Source of the DNA: Tetrapisispora phaffii CBS 4417
Lineage: Eukaryota; Ascomycota; Saccharomycetes; Saccharomycetales; Saccharomycetaceae
Assembly: GCF_000236905.1 (NCBI RefSeq)
Contig: NC_016527.1
Span: 496,001 to 560,000, forward strand
Reading direction: 5' to 3'
Length of the DNA stretch: 64,000 nt
The position numbers and the translations under genes are program-made. The notes beneath the pieces were generated by a model. The model was not told the origin of the DNA, did no database searches, and worked only from the letters and a program-made list of their open reading frames with translations. Shown piece after piece: positions 51,214-61,722 of the stretch (its first letter is position 1; each line of letters begins with the position of its first letter).

Positions 51214-51588
51214 GACAATGTATATGTGTAGATACAACTAATGCTATCGTAGTTGTCTGAAGTGTTTTAGCTCTTACAATGTGTTCTTGATGTATTTTAA
51301 CTAGTTGTTTATACTTCGATTTCTTTTTATTATGTACTATTCCTTGATTGTGTAATTTTAAAATTATCAATATTAGCGAATGCGGTTCTCATTTATCACT
51401 AACAATGTAGACAGCATGAACTCTAAAGGGTGGTTTAAACTATTATTTATAATGTAACATTTTAAACGTTGAGATGATTTAATTTGTATTAAAACATGTA
51501 TGTATGAATATGTATAGCTTACTATTTACAAAATTTATATCATAGCTATTCACATTTGTAATGGATTTCAAATATATGTACATATATC
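51214..51588. other. Short intergenic region ZNG1-IMG2
   Basis: About 375 bases holding the ZNG1 promoter and IMG2 terminator. Nothing further is seen. Confidence 0.6.
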
Positions 51589-52092
51589 TCAAAACTTAGT
51601 TGACAATAGTTTCTTCAAAAGATCTGTATGATTACCTTTTATTATCAATTTATTAGCTTGTTGTCTTATACTGAATGAATCTGGATCTATGGAAGGCACT
51701 GCGTTTTGTAATTCTTTTCTAAATTGAAGAACATTACCATGTATTTTTCTTATCTCTGTGTATGCCACATGTCCAGCTTTTTTGTATTCAGAGTATATTG
51801 GTAAATTACCAGTGGCCGACCTTTCAATGAAATATTGCTTTGAATTGAAAACTTTTGAACCTACTAAATCTGTTGGCAAGATGTCTCTAATATCTGGAAA
51901 CACCATAAATTCATCCACTTCTTGAAGTTGCTCTGATTCAACAGGTGCTTGTTCCGGCGCATGTGAGTGAGAGTGGGTTTCGACTGTATTGGAGTCAGTC
52001 AACGAGTATCTTGTGGTAGAGAACAACCTTGAAGCATTTAAGAATGGAGTATGCATGGCAGAAACATTTTTAAGCACCGCGATTCTTGACAT
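51589..52092 (-). CDS. IMG2: Img2, mitochondrial large ribosomal subunit protein mL49
   Basis: The 167-residue protein matches Img2 (mL49) of the mitochondrial ribosome, needed for mitochondrial genome integrity. A mitochondrial presequence is likely at the N-terminus (MSRIAVLKN...NASRLFSTTRYS). A short His/Glu-rich variable stretch follows, then the conserved domain from about residue 88 (YFIERSATGNLPIYSEYKKAGH) to the C-terminus, ending in a KGNHTDLLKKLL helix. It is about 20 residues longer than the yeast protein owing to the N-terminal insert. It is YCR071C in S. cerevisiae. Confidence 0.94.
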   Translation of the reverse strand: MSRIAVLKNVSAMHTPFLNASRLFSTTRYSLTDSNTVETHSHSHAPEQAPVESEQLQEVDEFMVFPDIRDILPTDLVGSKVFNSKQYFIERSATGNLPIYSEYKKAGHVAYTEIRKIHGNVLQFRKELQNAVPSIDPDSFSIRQQANKLIIKGNHTDLLKKLLSTKF

Positions 52093-52314
52093 TGTGAGGA
52101 TATAATTTAGAAGTATTATTGGATGGATCTACCTTCTCCTTAATAAAAACTATTTGAATGCCCTTGTTCTCAGCTCAAATACACTGCCTTCACAAAATTT
52201 TAAATACATGTTCGAATGTATAATAGTAGAAAGCTTTAAATATAAACTTTAATTGTATAATATTAACTATGGGCTCGAAAGTGAAAAATTGAAATTATGC
52301 AGTAATAACAAAAT

Positions 52315-52320
52315 CACGTG
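52315..52320. promoter_or_regulatory. CACGTG site upstream of IMG2
   Basis: A single CACGTG (in context TCACGTGA) lies about 220 bases upstream of IMG2 and just beyond the HUB1 stop. Cbf1 sites of this form are frequent upstream of mitochondrial genes in yeasts; function here is inferred. Confidence 0.4.
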
Positions 52321-52384
52321 ACTACAAATTATCTATTTGGCATACAATACAATATGGTATATATGAGGATGATGATGGTTACAA

Positions 52385-52609
52385 TTAGATATAATATAGA
52401 TCTAAGGAGGTCATACTGTGAATCTCATAATCGTCCAGGGTTATGTGGTTCTTCAACTTGATGTTATTCTTTTGTAAATCGATTTTGTTGATCGAGGAGA
52501 GACCTAATTGAACACATATCAATTTCTTCAAGTCTTCAATTGTATCGTCCTCTAAGCATTTGACTTTAATCTTCTTACTTAATCGATCATCAACGATTAT
52601 TTCAATCAT
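52385..52609 (-). CDS. HUB1: Hub1, ubiquitin-like modifier
   Basis: The 74-residue protein matches Hub1 (UBL5), a ubiquitin-like protein that binds Snu66 non-covalently and adjusts pre-mRNA splicing. The start MIEIIVDDRLSKKIKVKC and the end LDLYYI with the paired tyrosines are diagnostic, and the length is within one residue of the yeast protein. There is no C-terminal di-glycine, as expected for this family. It is YNR032C-A in S. cerevisiae. Confidence 0.97.
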   Translation of the reverse strand: MIEIIVDDRLSKKIKVKCLEDDTIEDLKKLICVQLGLSSINKIDLQKNNIKLKNHITLDDYEIHSMTSLDLYYI

Positions 52610-53720
52610 ACTTTATTATTGATCTCTAAATGGCTACACACAGACCTTCCACATATAAGAAACAAACACAATTTCCGTATTCAACTCAAAAAAGCTATCG
52701 TAAACATGAAGTTCGTAGATATATATATATAGTTAACAATCGATATATACAGAGCAGGTCTTACAACACCAACTGCTCGGTTCACACTATACCGCAGAAC
52801 CTTCCAATCATTCATGCACTTTCTCTTTCTTCGAAACTACTTTACAGGACAAACCAAATTCGAGAGAACTTTTTTCAGTCACTACGTTTATTTTTCATAC
52901 ATGGGTGAATACAAACTTCGGATTCTAGTAACAACTAGATTTGATGTTTTAAAGTTACTGCGTAATCATCGTCAAATAAGAATTTACAAGTCAATCTCTC
53001 TCTCTGGCTCTTGTTCTCTTCTGTACTCTTCGCACATCCATTCTGTCATGTAACTGCCAATGAATATATACATACAAGATTGTGTGCCTAATGGAACTTA
53101 TACAAAATGCATATATGCAAGATTTTCATTTCTGAAATTGTATTATATGTTTTTTTGGTCTCTCGACACTCTCTTCTAGTGAGGTTTCTTGTTAGTTAAT
53201 GCATCTCTCTGCAGGTCCCCATGTCCTATATTGTATCATTTACTGTAGGGGGGAATAAATTTGTTCTTTATTTCGTTTATTTTGCACACTTTTTGTTAAC
53301 TTAACAATCCAAACTCTCTCTGAATTCATTGATCTCTATTATATAGTAACTTATTGCATACACTTATTTACCTTCGTTCTGTGTATATCTCTCTTTATTG
53401 TATTGTCTATCCACTTTGATATTTTCATTTTATTTCATTTATTTTTTTTGGTTCATTGGAATTGTTTGACTCGCAAATTCTTTTAACGTCATTTTTTTAA
53501 ACCTCTTAACATGGTGGTACTTTTAGATTATTCCTATTCATGGTATATGCTTAATAATATACCTCTTATAATTGATTAAGTTATATATATATGTGTGTGT
53601 AAGTTAATTATATAATTATACATATACATATGTTTGTTTGTAGGTGTACTTTTTGTGGATTCTTTTCGAGAATAAGGGTATATATGTATAGACAATAGAA
53701 AACCATTCATTTTGCCAACA
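52610..53720. other. Divergent intergenic region HUB1-SOL
   Basis: About 1.1 kb of AT-rich DNA with pyrimidine-rich stretches. The frames at 52630-52908 (92 codons) and 52814-53053 have no recognisable similarity and are not called. No RNA gene is seen. Confidence 0.6.
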
Positions 53721-54806
53721 ATGACTACTAATGTGCCCAAGGTATATGCCTTCCATGATTTTTCAGATGTTGCTATAGCTGTTGCTGATTACGTTGTTTA
53801 CGCTCAAAACCATGCATTGACAGTGAAGAATAAAAATGATAGGAAACATTCAAATACAAGTTTAAACAGTATCAATAGTGCTGTTGCGGCAGAGCCTTCT
53901 CAAAACACTATCCCATCAACTGCTACTCATCCAGTTCATTTGAAGAAAAATAAAAGCCATACTCTGCTGAATCATGGTGTTCATGATCAAACAGGCAATG
54001 CAGCGGCCCCTATGAAGAATTATTCAAATATAAACATAGAGAGAGAGAAAGAAAAGGACAACAGCAGGGACAATAAAGAGAGTCCTTTGAATGTCGTTAA
54101 AGAGAAAAGATTTAGAATTGCCTTGTCAGGTGGTTCTTTAATACAAGTGTTGCATGAAGGTCTTTTGAAAAGAGATGATGTTCAATGGGGTAAATGGGAT
54201 ATATATTTTGCTGATGAAAGATTAGTACCATTTGATTCAGAAAATAGTAACTATGGTCTTGCAAAAAGGAAGATTTTCGATTTGATTGATACAAAGAAGT
54301 ATGGTAAACCAAAAGTTTACCATGTTAATGAAAAATTAATTAAAGATCCTCAAGAATGTGCTGATAATTACGAAAAAATCCTAATCAAAGGTTTTGCAGG
54401 AAGAGATTCCGTTAAATTGCCAATGTTCGATTTGTTCTTATTAGGTTGTGCCCCAGATGGCCATATAGCATCTCTTTTCCCAAACTTTCAAGAAACTCTA
54501 CGTGAAAAATTGGCTTGGGTCGTCCCTGTGGAAGGAGCCCCAAGTGGTCCATCAAATAGAATTTCATTGACAATCCCCGTGATTTGTCATTCTCACAGAG
54601 TAGCATTTGTTGTGGAAGGTTCAACAAAAGCCCCTGTATTGAAGACAATTATGGAAAGACCAGAAAAAGGTCTACCAAGTAGTATAGTCAATGAGGGTGC
54701 TGCTGGGCGTGTTTCATGGTTTGTAGATAACGATGCTCTTTCTGATGTTTTTGTAACAAAAAAAGCATATAAATTTAGATCTGCTCAAAAAGTAACAGTA
54801 GGCTAA
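53721..54806 (+). CDS. SOL1/SOL2: Sol1/Sol2-type 6-phosphogluconolactonase-like protein
   Basis: The 361-residue protein matches Sol1/Sol2 (YNR034W/YCR073W-A), which belong to the 6-phosphogluconolactonase fold but are best known for effects on tRNA function and export. The N-terminus MTTNVPKVYAFHDFSDVA is typical, so the start is the ATG at 53721 and not the TTG three codons earlier. A long Asn/Ser/Lys-rich insert occupies about residues 35-130. The catalytic-type motifs follow: ALSGGSL, IYFADERLVPFDSENSNYGL, and GCAPDGHIASLFPN with the active-site histidine. It is therefore not obviously inactive. It is about 40 residues longer than the S. cerevisiae pair because of the insert. Confidence 0.93.
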   Translation: MTTNVPKVYAFHDFSDVAIAVADYVVYAQNHALTVKNKNDRKHSNTSLNSINSAVAAEPSQNTIPSTATHPVHLKKNKSHTLLNHGVHDQTGNAAAPMKNYSNINIEREKEKDNSRDNKESPLNVVKEKRFRIALSGGSLIQVLHEGLLKRDDVQWGKWDIYFADERLVPFDSENSNYGLAKRKIFDLIDTKKYGKPKVYHVNEKLIKDPQECADNYEKILIKGFAGRDSVKLPMFDLFLLGCAPDGHIASLFPNFQETLREKLAWVVPVEGAPSGPSNRISLTIPVICHSHRVAFVVEGSTKAPVLKTIMERPEKGLPSSIVNEGAAGRVSWFVDNDALSDVFVTKKAYKFRSAQKVTVG

Positions 54807-55090
54807 TAATATTATAATTTATGATGCAAAAATTGCTTGGCGCATTTTATCTTTCGATAGGGAGCTGATATATTCATTTATAAATAACGTAGCTCACCAG
54901 TAGACTTCCTTTGTACATGCCCATAAAATTTTAAAATACATTTAAGTACGCTGTTGATTTACATATGCAAATCTATATTATTTAAAATGATAAACATCCT
55001 AATGACATGTTAATTACAGGAGTCGCACCACATATATATATGTATAAATATAGATTTATCTATTATATTTCAAAAAAAATCATTATGCTT

Positions 55091-55936
55091 CTACTGTATC
55101 TTAAAATCATCATTTTGTCTGTAATCACTTCCCTCGATATTCTTTGTCGTTTGAATATCTGATTCCTTATACAAATTCCATTGCGTTAAAAATATAAAAT
55201 CAAATATTAATGTGATAATTCCTAAACCTATTTTCCCAAAATTGGTTACCATTAACTTCACACTAAATCCTTCATCATTATATAATTGTAAACACAATTG
55301 CAATAACGATGCAATACCACCAATGGCATCTAAAAATGTGCCACTTATCGAAAATCCTTTCATTGATTTTCTTTCAAAGTTATGTTTAACTTGAGGTAGG
55401 TATTTGACTAATGACATTACTAACTTTAATGCGAATAATTTGTTACAATATGACAACGTCCTTACGTTACTCCAGCCATTGTTATCATTATAGTATATGA
55501 AATGGCCAGTTGCAAAGGAAAATAAAATAAGTGTTGCCGATAATATCCTGCTGTATAGTAATTTCATCTCTGAAGTCTTTTCAACTCTAAATTTCCATAG
55601 TCTTGGAAAATACACTTGGGTGGCTAATACAATATTCAATAGAAAACCATGGAATGTATAGAATAAATCAAATTCGGTTATTTTAGGTCTTGGAATATAT
55701 TCTGTGTTATTAATATTATCCAATTTGTTCAATTCTTCAGATACTGGTAACCATGAATACAACTGTAAATACATGGAAGCTGTTAAAAGCATATAACCTA
55801 CTATGTTCAGCATTAAAAAATCAACAGATATAGCGGCAGAAGATTTAAATCTCCAATTGGTGATAATAGGCGTATACATTGATATCGACCATACCAAAAC
55901 ATAAATTGCACCTAATAACTCATCGAGGGACATCAT
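55091..55936 (-). CDS. ERS1: Ers1, cystinosin homologue (PQ-loop membrane protein)
   Basis: The 281-residue protein matches Ers1, the yeast relative of the lysosomal cystine transporter cystinosin, found in endosomes and vacuole. Seven membrane segments are expected and plausible. PQ-loop repeats are visible at about 20-33 (YTPIITNW) and about 184-200 (VKYLPQVKHNFERKSMKGFS). The family ending TNFGKIGLGIITLIFDFIF is conserved. Two adjacent ATG codons (55936 and 55933) are possible starts, followed by SLDELLGAIYVLVWS; the frame upstream reaches only a TTG. It is YCR075C in S. cerevisiae, and the adjoining small gene EGO2 was not recognised here. Confidence 0.93.
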   Translation of the reverse strand: MMSLDELLGAIYVLVWSISMYTPIITNWRFKSSAAISVDFLMLNIVGYMLLTASMYLQLYSWLPVSEELNKLDNINNTEYIPRPKITEFDLFYTFHGFLLNIVLATQVYFPRLWKFRVEKTSEMKLLYSRILSATLILFSFATGHFIYYNDNNGWSNVRTLSYCNKLFALKLVMSLVKYLPQVKHNFERKSMKGFSISGTFLDAIGGIASLLQLCLQLYNDEGFSVKLMVTNFGKIGLGIITLIFDFIFLTQWNLYKESDIQTTKNIEGSDYRQNDDFKIQ

Positions 55937-56533
55937 TATTAATACCAAGACCCTTATTAACTATAAATTGTTGTAATTGTTCCTTAGTCAGTGACTTCAA
56001 TGCTCCTCTAGAATATACTACAATTAATAGTAGATATTACTTCGAGATCATCAATTGTAGGCATACCATTGATAGTAGAGAATTATTAATGGATCACTTA
56101 CATAAAAAACCAAAATGAACCCATACCAACCTTAAAAATCTCGATATAAATAATTGGATGATCTAAAGGTATTGTATATTTTGAGTTTGTCTAGCCATAT
56201 CCCATATTAGGACACCGCTTATGGTCCGATTTTAAAACTAAGCGATAACAATTTAAAGAAGCATACACAACTAGAAACATTTACTAGATTTTAAATTCTA
56301 TTTTATTTTACATATACATGCAATAAGAATATTTGAACACAAATACACATGAGAGTTCATATATATATGTTTCTATTCTTATTTCTAAACTTGCGATTGG
56401 TAAATTAACACATATATCTAATTATTTTCTATATAGATTCGTTATCTTCAAAACCATCCAAATTTATACATCAATGCACATGTGTAAAAATTTGCTTATT
56501 AACATTAGAAATACACTTTATAGTATGTGATAC
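55937..56533. other. Intergenic region ERS1-ARC35
   Basis: About 600 bases with the ERS1 promoter and the ARC35 terminator. Short plus-strand frames (55879-56118, 56333-56530) do not resemble known proteins. Confidence 0.6.
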
Positions 56534-57526
56534 CTAATAGACCATCTTTCTACCAGTGATTGTTCTTCTGGTTGATTGATTATCGTTTTCTAGGCCATCC
56601 TTATCTTCATCTAGCTTAGCTCTATTTAGTACTTTAACAAACGAGTCTACTCTGTATCTCATTCTAGAGTGCATATAAGCTTTAGAACATTTAATATGGT
56701 AATGGAAGTAATTCCTGAATAAAGTCAATTGAGAGATTGACATGTGTTGTAATTCCGCAGTTTGGAAATGACGTGGGAAAAGAACAAATGTGATGAATCT
56801 TCTGCTGGCATCATTTTGTGGGTTACGACTGCTTGTGAAGGATTGTAGTTCTAAAGGAGGTTCATTCGAGACCAATACTTGTGGAGCAGATTGAATGCTA
56901 CGATTTCTCTTTCTTGCATCGACAAATTCTTGTAAGAAGACTTTACCCAAAATTTTATCAGTTTCATCTTGGAATATAGTCTCAAAGATAACAGTAACAC
57001 GATCATTAGAAGCTTTAATAAAGAACTGTTCGTCATCTCTATTCTGAATGTTATATAACTTTTGTGAGTCTATCGATGAACCATCTTCAGGTGCTGGTAG
57101 TTTACTTAGTTCGAAGGATTCTTGGAAAGCCAACTGGAATGGGAAACTCAATATAGCAGTCTTCAATAAAGAAGATTCAACAACGGATTCATTAGTTAAA
57201 GAGGCCAAGTCAAGTACTAACGTGAAATCGTAACCTGGTTCAGCAGATTGTGATACACTTATACCTGCAAATGGTTGATACTTAGACTGTAAATATGGGA
57301 GTAATCCATTGTTAGCGTCTATTTTTTGAATTGATACCCAAGCTTTTGTCTTAATACTCAATAATAAAATTGTTTTATTTCCTTCTTGATTAGAGATATG
57401 GAAAATAGTATAATCAAAATCAGAGACAATACGATCTAACGTTAAGGGAGTACCGTTAGAATTAGCCTCAATAGCTTCGCTCAAAGTCTTTTGTATTAAC
57501 AAATTGTGTGATTTTAGATGTAACAT
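56534..57526 (-). CDS. ARC35: Arc35, Arp2/3 complex p34 subunit
   Basis: The 330-residue protein matches Arc35 (ArpC2), the subunit that with Arc19 forms the core clamp of the Arp2/3 actin nucleator in cortical patches. The N-terminus [15 protein letters not shown] and the segment [48 protein letters not shown] near the C-terminus are characteristic; the latter is the long helix of the family. Length is close to the 342-residue yeast protein. It is YNR035C in S. cerevisiae. ABP1, an activator of Arp2/3, lies a few genes further right, which is ancestral order rather than an operon. Confidence 0.96.
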   Translation of the reverse strand: MLHLKSHNLLIQKTLSEAIEANSNGTPLTLDRIVSDFDYTIFHISNQEGNKTILLLSIKTKAWVSIQKIDANNGLLPYLQSKYQPFAGISVSQSAEPGYDFTLVLDLASLTNESVVESSLLKTAILSFPFQLAFQESFELSKLPAPEDGSSIDSQKLYNIQNRDDEQFFIKASNDRVTVIFETIFQDETDKILGKVFLQEFVDARKRNRSIQSAPQVLVSNEPPLELQSFTSSRNPQNDASRRFITFVLFPRHFQTAELQHMSISQLTLFRNYFHYHIKCSKAYMHSRMRYRVDSFVKVLNRAKLDEDKDGLENDNQSTRRTITGRKMVY

Positions 57527-58148
57527 TATTATATTTCAAAAAACAGCGAATAATTCAGTTGTAAGTTTTCCACCTCTTCTCTGCTTTTTTCTCGTAAGAT
57601 ACCTCTGTTACTGACAATTTAACAAGTCAAAATAGCCTTTAATGACAATTAACTAAATTATCAGATCTACGGACACTATATTCTTTACACATCAATTAAT
57701 AAACACATATATATATTATAATTTAATTGAAGGTTTCATCGACTCTTTATTACGTTGAACTTTTCATTATGTGATGGTTACCCCTATCAAATATTTAGTG
57801 ATTAAACTCAGAAATGACGGTACCAATGAGACGGAACATCGGTGAGGCATAGTAAAGTACGGTAATAATATCGTATCATGTGATCGTAATCATAAGTGAC
57901 AATGATCTTGATATTAGACAGATATATAGCTTATTCATTCAATCATAACTGTTTACATATATATACAACGATACCATTTCATTCACTGATCGATAACCTG
58001 ATACTGCGGAATAGGTTACAAAACGTATTTATTATTTAAGGTTCTTTTTGAACCGATTATGCTATATGAGGGTATTTAGTGGGTTTATGAAAATAGATTG
58101 GAAAAGTAAACACATCTTTACTTTATTTGTTGTGGTGATATCTTACTA
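57527..58148. other. Intergenic region ARC35 5' end-ZRG17 3' end
   Basis: About 620 bases of AT-rich DNA holding the ARC35 promoter and the ZRG17 terminator. No further feature is seen. Confidence 0.6.
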
Positions 58149-60032
58149 TCATGCGACGATCTCTATATCTATTGTGATCTCTGATGATGGGAGTAATGTT
58201 CTTACACATTTCTCTGTTGCTAGACGTAGGTTTAATTCATCCATGTTCGATCCACCTTCCATTGAGATTTTAATTAATACAATGTACAGATCAAAATTAA
58301 TTTTTGATATTAATAAATTGTTATCATCTACATGGCATCTTGATTTGAATTCTGGTAAATTTTGAATTTTCTCTATTAACGTTGACTTGATGCAACTTGG
58401 GTTTGTTTCCTGCTTTTTGGCATTATTAATTTTTCTTGATAGTTTTGGTTTCATGGTCATCGGTAAGTCTGAGTTGGTGTCAGTACTCACTTTAGATGTT
58501 GCCTCTGATGGCATTATATCATCATCATCATCAACTAACGTCAATGATAAAGTTGATGTCGAAAATCCTAACATCAGAATTGTTGACGTCCATTGAACAA
58601 TTGTTAATCCATGTGTTAAAATTAATGAAGCAAGCAGAATTGTAGCTATATAATCGGCAATGCTGGCAAAATTGGTCACTAATAATGGGTAGGTAAACAA
58701 ATAACACGTATAAGTTAAAGTAACCAATGGGTTTTTCGTTTTCAGTCTCGAATTAGTGTTGGCATAAAAAATCTTATAAAGTGCTAATGCAGAGAAGATG
58801 AAATTAATAATCAAAATGATGTACCAAATAATGAAATCATTTTGAGTGATTGGTTTCAAATCGTTCCCATGAGAATGTGGAATTGAAGAAGAAATTTCAT
58901 CATGACTATGGCTCGACGTCTCTACAAATAAAACAATCACCTCCTCGAGTATATGGAATAATAGATCCAAACCAACAAAACACAGAGAAATTGCAAGTGC
59001 AAAACTTAGTAACACATCAATTCTTTTCAAACCAAATGGAAATGTTATGGTTCCCGTAGACCACGATTCAAACTGAGATAAGTTTTCTACTAGTATAATA
59101 GCAACTGAACCTATTATATCATAAAGAATGAAATGCGATAATGTAATGAAATTGTTCCAATGCTTTAAATGTCCAAGAACTAAAATTATTGGACAAATAA
59201 AAATTTGTGTCACCACTATAATTAATTGTAAAGATGCTTTTGACCATGGGATATTGGAAATAATATCGTTCCAATCTGGAATTGGTAACGATTTTGCAAT
59301 ATTTAAAGGGATTTTCACTTCAGATTCTTGAAAGAAATTCATAGAAACGGAAGAATGCTTGTAACGATGGCCTTTACGAAAAGATGTCCTGGAACCACTA
59401 ACACCACTGTTACTGGAATTAGACTGGGGTCTCATGGATGATGAACTAAAATTAAATGGAGATGCTGAATCGCCAGGAATTCCTACAATAGATCCTCTTT
59501 TTTTCCTGCTTTCTGGTGACATGGAACGTTTTGGAGATTTTGAACGTCTTGGAGATTTTGACCTGTTAGTTGGTGGCGCAAGCTGAATGCTTGGGATGTA
59601 TTTCAAAGAACCTCTTCTTGATTCTCTCTTCGGTGATCCCGGAAGTGATGGGACTGCAAATGATTTATTGCTATTGGGGTTTAAATTATCTTTACTACTT
59701 CTATTGTCATTATTACCAAAAGTAAACGTTGGGTTATATATTAAGCTGGAACTCGAATTGTTGTTTTCCTTAGAAGCATAAAATGAAGAGCCTGGTCTTG
59801 ATAAATTCGTTGGTGAACCGAATAATGGTTTTGCTAGAGGACTTCGATTACCTTCGGTATTAGTGCTAGCAAATGTTGTATCAGCAAAGCTCTTATCGAA
59901 CGACACATCATTGTTCAAGTCCACCGGATCCACATCCATGTTTGGCACACTTGGCGAGTCTTCCTCTTGAATAGCCTTCATAACAGGCGTAGAAACAATG
60001 GAACGAAACCTTGGATCATTAGAGTTTTCCAT
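58149..60032 (-). CDS. ZRG17: Zrg17, cation diffusion facilitator subunit for ER zinc
   Basis: The 627-residue protein matches Zrg17, which pairs with Msc2 to carry zinc into the ER and early secretory pathway. The N-terminal half (about 1-260) is hydrophilic and Ser/Pro/Arg-rich, with repeated RSKSPRRSKSPKRS-like SP sites that could be phosphorylated. Membrane segments run from about 265 to 500, with the TM2 region LSHFILYDIIGS and a His-containing loop (SHSHDEISSSIPHSHGND, near 372-389) between segments. The C-terminal region is a cytosolic CDF-type domain (IKISMEGGSNMDELNLR). The start is the first ATG at 60032; the open frame extends five codons upstream only to a GTG. It is YNR039C in S. 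cerevisiae. Confidence 0.92.
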   Translation of the reverse strand: MENSNDPRFRSIVSTPVMKAIQEEDSPSVPNMDVDPVDLNNDVSFDKSFADTTFASTNTEGNRSPLAKPLFGSPTNLSRPGSSFYASKENNNSSSSLIYNPTFTFGNNDNRSSKDNLNPNSNKSFAVPSLPGSPKRESRRGSLKYIPSIQLAPPTNRSKSPRRSKSPKRSMSPESRKKRGSIVGIPGDSASPFNFSSSSMRPQSNSSNSGVSGSRTSFRKGHRYKHSSVSMNFFQESEVKIPLNIAKSLPIPDWNDIISNIPWSKASLQLIIVVTQIFICPIILVLGHLKHWNNFITLSHFILYDIIGSVAIILVENLSQFESWSTGTITFPFGLKRIDVLLSFALAISLCFVGLDLLFHILEEVIVLFVETSSHSHDEISSSIPHSHGNDLKPITQNDFIIWYIILIINFIFSALALYKIFYANTNSRLKTKNPLVTLTYTCYLFTYPLLVTNFASIADYIATILLASLILTHGLTIVQWTSTILMLGFSTSTLSLTLVDDDDDIMPSEATSKVSTDTNSDLPMTMKPKLSRKINNAKKQETNPSCIKSTLIEKIQNLPEFKSRCHVDDNNLLISKINFDLYIVLIKISMEGGSNMDELNLRLATEKCVRTLLPSSEITIDIEIVA

Positions 60033-60657
60033 TATGCGTAAACCCACAAAATGTTGAATAGTTGCTGTAAATATCCTAATGAACTCGCCAAAATTGACTC
60101 ACTGCAACATTAAATAATATTAAGTCACTAATCAATGTTATAAAAAGTTGAAAGTGTCTAAATAGCACTGAACATTTTATATTTAATCTCAACTACAATT
60201 TAACGTTTCTAAAAACGTAATATTTCAACATTTACTACTATAACAGTTGTGGTTGAAATTTCCATCTTCGCTATTTTACAATTTTAGCGCATGTATAATA
60301 TAATTCTGACGTATATCACTGAAGCTCAATATACGGCAAATGCATAATAAAGGTTCTGATAATGTATTTAACCATTCGATTTTGTAATTATATTATTTCG
60401 AGTTGTCGATTATTAATTTGAGATTTTTCCTTGCCCTTGTAAGAAAGCATTTATTGCCAGATTTAATTGCTGCCTGTTATATTACCTCGAATATCTTAGA
60501 CACCGAAGATATAAAAAGGGAGAATCAGTGAAACAAAATCCAGTTTTACTAAAGTTATCTATTCATTTTCGATAAATTCATAATTAATACTCCGGTTCAT
60601 ACCAGAAATACCCTTGCAAACTGAGCAGTTACTGTCCATATCGATTATAAATTAAAA
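60033..60657. other. Divergent intergenic region ZRG17-TRX3
   Basis: About 625 bases of AT-rich promoter DNA. No clear zinc-responsive element (ACCTTNAAGGT) was found. Nothing else is seen. Confidence 0.6.
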
Positions 60658-61053
60658 ATGTTCAGACGCACTGCTTCCACCCATTTGATGAGACCAGCCA
60701 ACAGAATGTTTGTCAGAATGGGATCCACATACAAAGACATTCACAAGATCACCAGTTTGGCAGAATATGAAAAGCTGATCAGTAGGGATGAAGGAAAACT
60801 GTCTGTTATAGATTTCTATGCAACTTGGTGTGGTCCATGTAAAGCAATGGCTCCACATCTCTCTAAATTTGTTAAAGAGTACTCCAAAGTCAATTTCTAC
60901 AAGATCGATGTCGATGAGAATGTCGATATTGCACAGAAGTGCGCTGTCACAGCCATGCCTACTTTTTTTCTGGTTAAGGATGGGGAAGTTCTTGATAAGG
61001 TTGTGGGGGCTGATCCGCACAAACTCGAGGAACAGATTAAGGAGTTGAACTGA
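60658..61053 (+). CDS. TRX3: Trx3, mitochondrial thioredoxin
   Basis: The 131-residue protein matches Trx3, the mitochondrial thioredoxin. The N-terminal 22 residues are rich in Arg, Ser, Thr and Met without acidic residues, typical of a presequence. The thioredoxin active site WCGPCK is at residues 57-62, preceded by VIDFYAT, and the cis-proline loop AMPTFFLV is present. Length agrees with the 127-residue yeast protein. It is YCR083W in S. cerevisiae and is convergent with TUP1 there, as it is with the TUP1-like gene here, with only about 110 bases between the stops. Confidence 0.97.
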   Translation: MFRRTASTHLMRPANRMFVRMGSTYKDIHKITSLAEYEKLISRDEGKLSVIDFYATWCGPCKAMAPHLSKFVKEYSKVNFYKIDVDENVDIAQKCAVTAMPTFFLVKDGEVLDKVVGADPHKLEEQIKELN

Positions 61054-61162
61054 GTTGTTCCTGACTTATAAAATGATATTATTATTGATTATCAGCATGT
61101 TAGCTAATCGATCCATGAATTTTATATATTCTATTTAAAAAATACATACGTATAGTTACAAT

Positions 61163-61627
61163 TTACAAAATTGGATTAATATTCGGTAAAATGTGTTGCT
61201 GCTGCTGCTGCTGCTGCTGAACATTCATTAGTCTATTGTTGGTGTTGTGAATAGTGGGCTGGGCAGCAATAGGTATAGTTGGAGGGGACATATGCATTTG
61301 AATAGTTGGTTGCGGTGGTTGGTGCAATATTTGGTGACCGTTTGGTGCTGCTGACCGCAAATTGAGTATCTGGTTATCTCTTTGGTTGATATCTAACTTC
61401 AGTCTATTTATTTCCTCTTCGTAACTCTGCTTCATCTTTTTATGAGTCAATTCCAATTCAAAGATTTTGTTTCTTATTGATTGTAATTCTGATATATGTT
61501 GATTGATTTGAAACTCGTAGCCCTTTTGGTTTTGCATCGCCATTGAATTAGCATCGTTTGCAATATTGCTATACTCCAAACTGATTGCGGACAACAGTTC
61601 GTCCAATTTTGCCATACGATTAGCCAT
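61163..61627 (-). CDS. TUP1: Truncated Tup1: N-terminal tetramerisation domain only
   Basis: The 154-residue protein matches the N-terminus of the general co-repressor Tup1. Residues 6-92 align with the coiled coil that makes Tup1 tetramers and binds Cyc8 (AKLDELLSAI, NQKGYEFQINQ, IRNKIFELELTHKKMK, SYEEEINRLKLDINQRD). A short Pro/Gln/His/Met-rich tail follows with eight glutamines at 137-144, and the frame ends at PNINPIL. Full Tup1 is around 700 residues, and its WD40 propeller is absent. The neighbour TRX3 ends 110 bases away, so the propeller cannot be in this locus. Order and orientation match TRX3-TUP1 (YCR083W-YCR084C). The coiled coil is intact and without stops, so this looks like a retained short paralogue, not random decay. 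A full-length TUP1 elsewhere in the genome is expected but not seen. Confidence 0.88.
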   Translation of the reverse strand: MANRMAKLDELLSAISLEYSNIANDANSMAMQNQKGYEFQINQHISELQSIRNKIFELELTHKKMKQSYEEEINRLKLDINQRDNQILNLRSAAPNGHQILHQPPQPTIQMHMSPPTIPIAAQPTIHNTNNRLMNVQQQQQQQQHILPNINPIL

Positions 61628-61702
61628 TGTGCTGCTGGTGAAAACACTACAAATAGAGCAATGTATCCGATGAGTATACGATTGATTAGTTGCAAACCAA
61701 GA

Positions 61703-61722
61703 TATATATATATATATATATT
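61703..61722. repeat. (TA)n microsatellite
   Basis: A TA dinucleotide run about 80 bases upstream of the mini-TUP1 start. Confidence 0.85.

Noticed and set aside
52630..52908. 92-codon frame divergent from HUB1
   Set aside because: Starts 20 bases from the HUB1 ATG, has no recognisable similarity and an atypical Tyr/Arg/Ser-rich composition.
58048..58365. Plus-strand frame overlapping the 3' end of ZRG17
   Set aside because: It is mostly antisense to the ZRG17 coding region and has no recognisable similarity.
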